Shown here piece by piece: positions 23,515-38,269 of a DNA stretch of 64,000 nt; position 1 is the first letter of the stretch, and every line of letters starts with the position of its first letter. Made by a program: the position numbers and the translations under genes. Location of the stretch: assembly GCA_029204225.1 (NCBI GenBank), contig CM055100.1, forward strand, positions 24,933,106 through 24,997,105. The letters run 5' to 3'. This stretch comes from Diphasiastrum complanatum (taxonomy: Eukaryota; Streptophyta; Lycopodiopsida; Lycopodiales; Lycopodiaceae). The notes under the pieces are model-generated. The model was not told where the DNA came from, did not search any database, and saw only the letters and a list, made by a program, of their open reading frames with translations.

Positions 23515-24935
23515 TTAGCCACGACCTAGGAAGTATCTGCTGATGTCATGCCATCTAGTCAGATCTCTGTACTTCTGGGTACGTGCGTAATCTCTGGTGG
23601 TACTCCTTGGAGCGTGAGGACATGACGGGTTTCTTTTACCTCGTCTGTCTTTCTCTCTTGCTGGACCGCAAAGGAATCTCATTCGTGGATCCTTTGTGTT
23701 CGTGAACCGTTCGTCTTCGTCTCCGTTGACTTTCGTGTTCGCAAAACTCTTCGTGTTTCGTGTCTCCAGATGTTCGAGTTTGCGAACATCTTCTTCAGGA
23801 GAAGGGCTGAAAGCTAGCAAGGCTTTGTAATAAAAAACACTTTGTTTCTTTAGCTCCCTCTCAAAGTATGGTAGCTTTATGATCCTGAGACTGCTCCTTT
23901 GCCTCTCAAAGAGCCCTTTGTCTAGAGCTTTAGTGAAGATGTCAGCAACCATATCTTTCGTTCCTATGAAAGTGGTCTGCATCATCTTCCTTTCAATCAG
24001 ATCCCTGATCAAGTGATACTTGATCGCAATGTGCTTCGTTCTTGAGTGGAACACATGATCTTTCGTCAGGTGTATTGCAAAGGTGTTGTCCATCTACAAG
24101 ACCAGTGGCTCGTTCCTTGTTTCGCCCAATTTGTCCAGGAACTGCCTTAGCCAAATTATTTCGTTGGCCATCTTCGCTGCTGCTACGTACTCTGCTTCAC
24201 AGGACGACTGGGCTACAATGGTCTGCTTCTTGATGACCCAGAGAACTGATGCTCCTGATGTGATGGTGCATCCTCCTGAGACGCTTTTACATTCGTCCCT
24301 AAGAGATGCCCAACTAGCATCGCTGTAGGAAAGTATCCTGAGATTTGCACCACAAGAATAACACAAGCCATAATCCCTCGTTAATTGAAGATATTGCAAA
24401 ATTCGTTTTGCAATCTTCCAATGTGTCGAGTCTGGATTCATGCAGAATTGGCTCATCCTGAATATTGCATAAGCAATATCAGGACGTGTGTTCCACAATG
24501 TGGATCCTGAGGTCATAAGCTGCTGCATATGCAAACAACAGACGTAGGGATGAATGTTTGACGACAGGAGAGAAGGTTTCAGAGTAGTCAATACTGTATC
24601 TCTGAGAGAAACCCTTCGCTACCAATCTTGCCTTGTATTTCGTCACACTCCCGTCTGGTCCATATTTGAGTTTGAAAACCCATTTGCATTTGACAGTCTT
24701 GTGCTTATGAGGTAATGGCTCCAACGTCCATACCTGGTTCTTCCTCATGGACTCCATCTCTTCGTTTCAATCGCCTCTTCGAATGTCTGTGGTTCGCCAC
24801 TGAACCCGCAAAATTCTCTTGATGTGGAAGCTGAGCTGCCTGGCACAAATCTTGTTGTGCTCTTCGTGGTCTTGTCAACCTTCTGGGAGATCCTCCCGGA
24901 ATAGCTATGCTTGTGCCCTTGTCTGCTCTGCTCGG
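23515..24935 (-). pseudogene. Ty1/Copia family C pol remnant with the RT catalytic core deleted
   Basis: Minus strand. It begins near 24930 with the spacer after integrase (GEPQTFEEAI at about 24800). The N-terminal reverse transcriptase follows ([52 protein letters not shown]; 24757-24490). It then jumps into [17 protein letters not shown] near 24480. The segment that should carry the F/Y-V-D-D catalytic box is gone. RNase H follows (SYSDASWASLRDECKSVSGG, SSCEAEYVAAAKMANEIIWL, then HSRTKHIAIKYHLIR and MVADIFTKALDKG near 23920). A non-catalytic tail of about 95 residues runs to 23515. The deletion and frame changes make it inactive. Confidence 0.88.
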
Positions 24936-24939
24936 TCCG

Positions 24940-29880
<4,941 letters not shown>

Positions 29881-29884
29881 TAGG

Positions 29885-30408
29885 TCGGCTACATGGGGAC
29901 TGCCTTTTCCTTTGAGGTCTTGAAACTGATCTTTGATGAAGATGACATCTCGGCTAGTGAATATCTTCGACTCGATGGGATCGAACAACTTGTAGGCTTG
30001 ATCTGAAGTAGTGTAGCAGATGAAAATACATTTGACACTCTGGAAGATGAGCTTCTTCCTGAGATCACGAGGTATTTGCGCAAACGCATTACATTCAAAA
30101 ACTCGTATGTTTAAAAAAGAAGGTTTGGTACCTGTTCAAACTTCGAATGGTATTTTGTCTGAGAGATCTTTAGTAGGACATCTGTTCATATAGGTTGTTG
30201 TTGAAACAGCTTCAGTCCAGAAGGACTTCGGAAGTGTCGCATGTGATAACATCCACTTTGTCGATTCAACTAAGGTTCTGTTCTTTCTCTCATCAAGACC
30301 ATTTGACTGAGCTGAATAGGAGGTAATGTATTGTTGCTCAATGTCGTTGTTAAGACAATACTCCTTGAATTCGGTGGAGATGTATTATCCCCCGTTATAT
30401 TTTCTCAG
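29885..30408 (-). pseudogene. Copia integrase fragment
   Basis: Minus strand, starting near 30408 with a damaged catalytic box (RKYNGG, stop, then STEFKEYC; DNGGEY in the family). Then come NGLDERKNRTLVES (about 30290), SFWTEAVSTTTYMNRCP, RVFECNAFAQIPRDLRKKL (about 30090) and KLFDPIESKIFTSRDVIF (about 29990), the integrase C-terminal region. In-frame stops are present. No reverse transcriptase follows on the left and the right end joins Gypsy sequence abruptly. Confidence 0.8.
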
Positions 30409-31755
30409 CATTGTGATAGGCCCATAGAACAGATGGAAGTTTTTGATTCCAATCAGAAGCATGCATTGTCGTAATCTTGTTTAAAATTTTGCACAATATT
30501 CCATTTGCTTTCCCAGTCAGTCCATTTGCTTTAGGATTATATGGAGTTGTTTTGCGATGCTTAATCATAAAATATTTTGTTCATTCAAAAAATATGTCCC
30601 TCTATTTCTTACAAGCTCCAAAGGACAACTATTTCTGGTTATGATGTTCTGAAACAAAAACTCAACAAGCATCATTTCTCTTTGTGGCTTCTGCTTTGAC
30701 CATCTTGGTGGCATACTCTGTCACTATCAGAATATAGCTTCGTCTTGTATATCAAGTGACTGGCTTGATTGTTCATACAAAGTCAATACCCCAATTTTCA
30801 AATTGTGCAAGTGGAAGAATTGGGGTAACCGGCTAGTGCATTGAAGATGTGGGCTTTCTGATCTGTTGACATCGATTACATGTTTTTATAAAAGCTGCAA
30901 CATCTTTATACATCGTCGGTCACCAATATTTTGCATTCAAAGTCTTCTTACCATTATTTACAACTGCATAGTGTCCACTGACATCTTCTGAATGTAGAGT
31001 CTGAATGACTTTTTGGATCTCTAATTGTTTGAGACAACGTTGAAGTTCTTCATATGCTCCCAATTTGTATAGTACATTGTTTCTTATTGTATATGGTCAA
31101 ACCTTATAATGAAAGACTGTTTTTTGTTCTAAATCGTACCCAAAAAGTAGTTCTAATTTTTCAAGTAATCAATGATTTCAGCATATAACGAGTTGTCGGA
31201 TGATATCATCATAATTTGCTCAGCAAAAAATTCGTCACTTAAGTTCTCAGTAATAGATCTAGTATTTTAAGTGCGACAAATAATCTGCATCAGTGTGATA
31301 CTTCCCTTGTCGTACCTCAACTTGATAATCAAATTTTTAAAGCAGCAACACCCATTGAGTTATTCGGCCTGAAAGATCTGGTTTGTTTACCAGATGTTTT
31401 AGCGCATAATGGTTGACATGCAAGATAAAAGAATAGCTCAATAGATAATGTTGAAACATTTTTACTGTAAAAACCATCCCTAGTCCTTCACGTTCTGTCG
31501 CAAATAGTTCTTTTCCGATGCACACAATTGACGCCTACATAAAATACAGTTTTGATTGAGTGTGATTCCAGTTGTGAATGAAGAGACATCCACATAGACA
31601 TGAAAGGTTCTTACCCAATCAAAGGGTCGTAGAATTGGGGCATAAATTATTTTCTGCTTCAATAACTCGAATGGTCGTTGTTGTCCAACAAACCATTCGT
31701 ATTTAGTGTCTTTCTTAAATAATTGTGTAAGTGGTGATGCATCAATATACATTTC
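30409..31755 (-). pseudogene. Gypsy RT/RNase H-integrase fragment
   Basis: On the minus strand it begins near 31750 with the RT-to-RNase H connection (FELLKQKIIYAPILRPFDW; FHVYVDVSSFTTGITLNQNC). RNase H follows (GKELFATEREGLGMVF, about 31500; HYALKHLVNKPDLSGRITQW, about 31390). A degraded middle holds zinc-binding remnants near 30870. The integrase tail lies near 30560-30420 (KANGLTGKANGILCKILNK; WNQKLPSVLWAYHNA). Several stops and frame changes occur. It joins the Copia integrase scrap at about 30408. Confidence 0.8.
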
Positions 31756-31949
31756 TTGTTGTCTTATCTCGCTGTTGTTTCTTCAAGGCTCCCTGAGCCA
31801 AAGGATTTATCATTTGATTGGTCGACTCCATGCCTTGTTGCTTTCACGCCTGGATTTCTCTCCTTGTCCCAACTTGATTTTGATACTTTCATTCTTGGCT
31901 CTTTAAGGTAGGCAAAGATTGAGTACTCCGCAATGCACCTCTCACTTAG

Positions 31950-32330
31950 CTTGAAGTAGTTGTCTTTGAATCAGCCCAAATGTAACCATTGATCTCGTGG
32001 AGAGCCAAGGGGTCGCACCAGTTTGATCCGCATACGAACTATCTCTTCGTGTTCGTTTGAAGTGCCATGTCCGTCACGCAAAACTTGACTTTCACAATTC
32101 CATCACTGGTCAGTTGCCTCACAGTCAAAACAAGGAGTGTACATCTAGCTTGGCTTCAAGTAGCTCTCTTTGAATCAGACACATGCACCCAGAGTTTGCA
32201 CTAGTATGATCTCAACACGAACTGTCCCTTAGCGTCCATTCGAAGTACCAAGTCTCTTGTGCAAGACTCAACTTTCACAGTTTCTTCATTGATCAGCTGC
32301 CTTACACGTAACACAAGTCAGCGTACTCAT
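31950..32330. repeat. Diverged ~200-bp tandem duplication
   Basis: Segment 31950-32150 is followed by a related segment 32151-32330. Shared blocks, in the same order, include cttgaagtag/cttcaagtag, ctttgaatcag, acgaact, cgaagt(g)ccaa-like, gactttcacaatt/aactttcacagtt and gatcagctgcctta/ggtcagttgcctca. Divergence is substantial, so the duplication is old. No coding function seen. Confidence 0.6.
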
Positions 32331-33300
32331 TATGTCTCCTCGTCATTGCTGGTCCAGAGAAAGCCTATAACGAGCTTTCCTTTTCACAACAAAAACTTGT
32401 CAACTTATTAGGTCCAAAGTTCACCAGTCTCCTCGTGTGAGTATGGCTAGGTCACCTTGAATTTGGCCCCATTTTGATCAACTTTCATTCAAAATTTTCC
32501 CCAAGAGAGAGGTGTGTGTGATAGTTCCCCTCCACTTATAAAAACAGTTAATCGGACTTAGAGTAGAGTCCTCAGACAAAAAAGCCTTTCCAACACTTTG
32601 CTTCCCATCTGCTAGGATTATGGCTTGATCCAACTTGTTGCCAATCTCTGAAAAGGATCCTAGTCTTTCCCCTTTGAGGAAAAACCCAACTGATACTGGA
32701 TATCACCCATGCTCAGTGAGTTTCAGTTCCAAAGGTGACCGTCCCAGATAAAGACCAACTGCTCCATAGAAGATCTCCCCTGAAATTGCCCTTTCCAACT
32801 TTTGACTTCTTGCTTGCGTCTGGTGGGCGTTGTCGCAAATGAAACTAACCCAAGAAATAGGCTAGCCATCCATCCTTTGCAAACATCCAATTGTTTCATT
32901 GTCGTTCACGTGCGAGTACTTGAAGTGCAAATCCGTCCCACAGATTCTGTAGTCCTCTTTGTTTGATGGTATCAGCCTTCAAAAGAAAGGTTCCTTCTCG
33001 AGCCATCAGCTCCTTGTATCACAAGCAATCATGCAAACGAGGCAAAGCACGAGTACTAAGACTCACCACGAATACATACAAGCAAGACAATCAGGCAGGT
33101 TTACTAACAGGTAACAAAGACAAGGTCCCCCTTTGAGATAGTCCCTAAGTGATCTTCTCTGATTTTTTGAGTGTATGTTGAGGTTGAAGAGAGAAGTTGC
33201 TAAAAATCATAGATTAAGGAGTGATTTTGCAAGTTTGAGACTAGAATCTAAATTTCCATCATTCTAGATTGGTTCATGAGTGATAGGATTGGGTCTATAA
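32331..33300. other. No recognisable gene; upstream flank of Copia family D
   Basis: No domain is visible. A 5' LTR and primer-binding site for the Copia element starting at 33311 would be expected here; I could not identify TG...CA ends or a convincing tRNA-complementary site. Confidence 0.4.
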
Positions 33301-33310
33301 GCTTTCTAAA

Positions 33311-34446
33311 TTGCTAGAAGACTTTAGGTTCAGATCTCTTAGAGAAACCATAAGAGTTTCTAGTGCCTTTTCACATTCAAAAATGGCATCAATGGGTGAT
33401 TTTTTGCTTGAAGCTAGTGAAAGACTTACGTCCACTAATTATGCTACTTGGATAGTTCGAATGGAGTCTTTGCTTGTACTTCATAATCTTTATGACATAG
33501 TACTTGAGGTGGAAGTAGAAACTCAAGAAGGAGTTGAGTTGGTTAAGTACAAAATGAGATGTAGAGTTGCATTACATTGCATACAAATGAATGTAAGTAT
33601 TGAACTTTTGAAAGAAATCTCATCTTGTACCACATCCAAAGAGGCATGGAATTCATTAAAATGCATTTATGGATCCAAGAACACTTCAAGGATACTCATG
33701 CTTAGGAATCACATCCTTCAAAGCATTAAAGGAAGTAGTGAAGGTGCCCAAAATTATGTCTTTAGGATCAAATATTTGAATAAGGAGTTGTCTTCTATAG
33801 ATGATAAAATCAAAGATGATGAATTAGTTCAAATCATTCTGAATGGATTAGGAGATGATTATTTCAATCTTGTTCAAACCTTTGCTATTCAAGATTCACT
33901 TCCTAGTATTGAAAACCTTCAAAGTGTGCTTGTTAGTGAGGAGAGTAGAATGCTTCATATCAAAAGTAAATTGAGTTCCTTATCTTTGAATGATGGTGAT
34001 GAGAAAGCTAACTTTTCTTTGAAAGGCAAGAAGAAGAAGTTTCCATCCAAGAAGACTGAAGACATGGAGATGGAGAACAAAGATGGAGCATCAAGTTCCA
34101 AAGGCAAGAGCAAGAAGGACAAGAAGAAGCTAAAGTGTTTCTTTTGTGGAAAAAAGGGACATTTTGCATCCGAGTGCTACAAGAAGAAGAATGCCCAAGA
34201 GAAGGACAATCAAGGCAATCTTGTGCTTGAGGAGGAGGTTGAAGGAAATCTATCTTTGATGGTATCCTTACCACAAACATCTAATCAAGACACTTGGTGG
34301 ATTGATAGTGGGGCAAGCTCTCACATGACTCACCAAAAAGACTACTTTTCTAATCTACTTTCTTACAATATTCTAAGAGATTTATCTTCACTGCAAGTGA
34401 TCAAGAATGTGAGATTGTACGTGTTGGATCCATTCCTTTATGTCTA
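33311..34446 (+). CDS. Copia family D Gag-protease N-terminus (378 codons, open)
   Basis: The longest undamaged transposon frame in the window. A UBN2/DUF4219-type gag domain covers about residues 25-210 (TNYATWIVRMESLL; TTSKEAWNSLKCIYGS). It is followed by a lysine-rich linker, one zinc knuckle CFFCGKKGHFASEC (about residues 277-290) and the protease active site WWIDSGASSHMT (about residues 327-338). The ATG at 33383 (MASMGDFLLEAS) is a likelier start than the first in-frame ATG because the gag domain begins there. The frame closes at 34446 within protease through a frameshift, as the following sequence continues the domain in another frame. It could still encode capsid protein. Confidence 0.85.
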
Positions 34447-37245
34447 GGATCATCTAAAAAAGTAGATCTAGACAATGTTCTTTATGTAACTTCAATTACA
34501 AAGAACTTGTTGAGTGTAGGACAACTTATGGATAGTGGATTAGATGTACATTTCAAGCATGGAGCATGTTCTATCTTGAAAGATGAAAAATGTATTGCTA
34601 GTGGTTTCAAGCAAGGGAGGTTATTCAAATTGAATGCTAATGTGATGGTTGGAAGTGTGAACATGGCAAGGGAGGAGCTCACTTAAGTGGAATTATGGCA
34701 CAAAAGGTTAGGCCATCCTAACTAGAAAGCTATGGAGACCATGGTGACAAAGGAGCTAGCAAGAGGACTTCCCAAAACCATATCCAAGTGTGGCAAGCTC
34801 TGTGAAGCTTGTGGACTCTCCAAATCTCATAAGCTTCCTTTCAATAGATCTTTGATAAGATCTAACTCTCCTCTTGACCTTATACACTTGGATGTTCATT
34901 CATTTTCACATGAATCAAATGGTGGAGCTCTTATGTATGTCACTTTTACTGATGATAAATCAAGATACTCTTGGGCTTATCTCTTATCTAAGAAAAGTGA
35001 AGTTTTTGAGTCTTTTGTAAAGTTCAAAACTCTTGTGGAAAAGCAACTTAATACTAGCTTGAAAGTATTAAGAAGTGATAATGGAGGGGAGTACATCTCC
35101 AATAGGATGAAAGAATTTTGTGAAACTAATGGCATAAAGAGAGAGTTTACTTGTACATATACTCCACAACATAATGGAGTAGCTGAGAGAAAGAATAGGA
35201 CACTATGTGAGTCTGCTAAAGCTATGAGATTAGATGCATCTCTTCCTATTTCATTTTGGGAAGAAGCTATTTTATGTGCAAACTTTCCTTGTAATAGAAT
35301 GACTAATAGTGCCATTAAAGGACTTACACCTTATGAAGTATTGTTTGGCAAAAAGCCAAATCTTAGTGATTTGAAAGTTTTTGGATGTACTTGTTATGTA
35401 CATATTCCTTTAGAAACAAGGAAAAAGGAAGATGCCACTTATTTCAAAGGCATCTTTGTTGGTTATAGTGAAAGTAAGAAAGCTTATAGGATATATGATC
35501 CTATTACAAAAAAAAGTTGTTGCTAGTAGAGATGTACTTTTTGATGAATCTCTCCAAGCCAAAGGAAAGGTGACTTCCAACAACACTCAACTTGTCAAAG
35601 ATCATGCTATGGCCGAGGAGGAGCTTCATGAAGATGAAAACCAAGTGGAACCTACTCCAAGTCCAAGGGTGCCAAGAAGATCAACAAGGACAAGGATTGA
35701 GCCATTAAGGCTCACTTATAGTGACAAAGGGGAGCAAAGGGAAGATTCTCAACTACTCAACTCGTATACTTTCTTGACTACAATGCTTGAAGAACAAACA
35801 GTTTTGAGAAAGCAAATAAGTCTCAATATTGGAGGAAAGCTATGCAAGTAGAGTTTGATGCATTAATGGAAAATCAAACTTGGAAACTTGTTAATTTAAC
35901 TTATGGAAAGAAGCCTCTTACTTGTAAATGGATATATAGATTGAAATATACCTGTTGCAAAGCTTGTGACCATTAGATTAATCATATGTCTTGCAACTTC
36001 TTTCAAATGAGAGCTCTTCCAACTTGATGTGACAAATGCTTTCTTGAATGGATTCTTGGAAGAGGAAATCTACATGTGCCAACTCGAGGGCTTGAAGAAG
36101 AGTCTTTATGGACTCAAGCAAGCACCAAGAGCATGGTACTCTAGGTTGCATTCCTATCTTATTTCCATTGGATTTGTTGTAACTTCTTATGAACCATCAT
36201 TATCTTAGTTTTATATGTTCATGACATTATACTCACAGGAAATGATCTAGATGGCATCAAGAATGTCAAAGTTTCCTTGTCTAGTGAATTTAAGATGGTA
36301 GATCTAGGACTTCTTAAAGTTATACTTGGAATAGAAGTCACTAGAAGTAATGATTTTACCTTCATATGTCAATCTAAGTATGCTAGATCAATCTTAGCAA
36401 GATTTGGCATGATTGATTGTAAAGGAGTTGAAACTCCTATGGAACTAAGTGTAAAAGTTTTTAAGGAAAGTGATGAAGCATCCTTTGAGGACATCACTAC
36501 CTATAGAATGCTTATTGGTTCCTTGATATACTTAACCATCACTAGACCAGATCTTAGTTTTTGTGTTCGCAAGTTGAGTCAATACATGCAAAGTCCATTA
36601 ATATGTCATTGGAAAGGAGCAAAAAGGGTGTTAAGGTACATCTCGGCTACAAAAGACTTTGGCATAGTTTATGAGAGGACTAATATTTGTTTGAAAGCAT
36701 ATTTGGACTCAAGTTTTGCAGGTGACAAAATGGATAGATGATCCATAAGTTCATTTGCTACATTCTTATGTGGAGGAGCTATTTCTTGGCTTTCCAAAAA
36801 GCAAGATACCATCTCTCTTTCATCAACAGAATCCGAAAATAAAGCTATGACAACAACAACAAAGGAGGTTCTTTGGCTTAAAAGGCTTTTGGAGGAGCTA
36901 CATGTGATCAAGGATGAAGACATTCCATGCATATATTGTCATAATCAAGTAGCTCAAGAACTTGCAAACAATCTAGTCTTCCATGCTCGAACAAAGCACA
37001 TCGAGATTGCACATCATTTCGTGAGGGAGAAAGTGCAAGCAAAGGAGATCAAGCTTATTCATGTTTCATCATCAGATTGCATTGTTGATATACTCACCAA
37101 GGCATTGCCTAAAGATCCATTTATAAAATTAAGATTGGCTCTTGGAGTTATAGATAGATCTATGCCAGATCTACCAAGCCAGATTTTTGAGGAGGAGTGT
37201 GAAAAATGCAAAAATAAGCTTGGTAGAGGCCAAAAATCTTGTATA
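34447..37245 (+). pseudogene. Copia family D protease-integrase-RT-RNase H, RT damaged
   Basis: Protease remainder and GAG_pre-integrase lie at 34447-34800 (LWHKRLGHP-like; CEACGLSKSHKLPF about 34820). Integrase is open from 34732 to about 35526, with HLDVHSFS, FTDDKSRYSWAY, SDNGGEY and HNGVAERKNRTLCE, all catalytic acidic positions visible. Reverse transcriptase (35850-36260) is badly damaged: the N-terminal part stops after CKWIYRLKY, a segment is lost, and the FVDD-type box survives only as YVHDI-like sequence near 36220. The thumb and RNase H are open again from 36277 (KMVDLGLLKVILGIEV; TRPDLSFCVRKLSQYM), and RNase H continues in another frame (LSLSSTESE-like; HARTKHIEIAHHFVRE; CIVDILTKALPKD) to 37245. 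Confidence 0.9.
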
Positions 37246-37860
37246 TAGGATAGACACACATGTGTGGAGCCTGTTCCTATGTGTGAAACTAGTGTACTTT
37301 TCATGTACCATAATCATATATGTTGTACATATGATATAATTCAAGTTCTAGTGGCTAAAATGGCCAAAAACTAGTTTTCTAGAGATATGACACATGGCAC
37401 CAATCTAATGATTGCATGAGCCAAATATTTTGAATAGGTGTCACATCCCATGTGTAGAGGACAGCTCACACATGTGGAAATAGCTGAAGTAGACGAGTTT
37501 TTGCTTCTAGAAGATTTCCATGAAGATCTCCATATAGTAGGAAAATAGACCAAAAATGCCCAAAATGGAAAGTTTTGATCCAAGTGTCAGATTGCATGAT
37601 GGTGACAAGGCATCCTCACACGTGTGAGATGTTATGCATGATCAGTACCTCGAGCTCCAAAAGTGTATATATAGAGGCTTATTTGGGCATAATCAATGTG
37701 AGACACCAATCTTGGTTTTGGAAGCAATTTTAAATGATTCCCTTCATTTGTCTACATTTGTTTTGATTGTTTCGAGGTGCTATCAATGTGTACTTGATTT
37801 TTAGGTTGGAGTCCATACTCATACAGTGTTTCACACGTGTGAAACCAGAAAGTACACCTA
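37246..37860 (+). mobile_element. Probable 3' untranslated/LTR region of Copia family D
   Basis: Follows the RNase H stop directly. It contains four spaced copies of a CACA(C/T)GTGTG-like palindrome (about 37257, 37470, 37617 and 37830) and a TATA-like gtgtatatatagagg at about 37660. LTR termini could not be fixed because no matching copy was found upstream of the element. The call rests on position and promoter-like content. Confidence 0.45.
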
Positions 37861-37864
37861 CCTT

Positions 37865-38260
37865 CAATTAATGATTGTTCTTGTTAGGATTTTGTATCTA
37901 GAATTGATCTTAATCTCAAGTAGTTGATAGATCAAGTAATCTAACAACCAATCCCTCTTGAGGATCAGATTAGAATCCACTCTTGGTCCTTTTTGTACTT
38001 TTTTCACAAACGGCTTACCTTGGATATAGACTATGACTTCTTTTAATTTTCTGACATGTTTCATTCTTGTCAAATCAACCAACTTGATTTTGCGTTGTGT
38101 AGCTTTTATATTTGTCAATCCAAGTGCATATGCAATATCTTCTGTCATAATGTTGACGTTGGATCCAGAGTCTATAGGTACTTTATCAATGAAACAGTTT
38201 GAAATAGTAACATCGATGTTATCTTCCTAACTGACTAGACTTATGTTGGTGTTAATCAAA
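37865..38260 (-). pseudogene. Gypsy aspartic protease fragment
   Basis: Minus strand. The active site VPIDSGSNVNIMTEDIAYAL lies at about 38170-38110, followed by KLVDLTRMKHVRKLKEVIVY and the C-terminal LILKRDWLLD near 37930. This is a retropepsin domain of about 110 residues with no neighbouring gag or reverse transcriptase. Confidence 0.7.
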
Positions 38261-38269
38261 TTAGCCATG

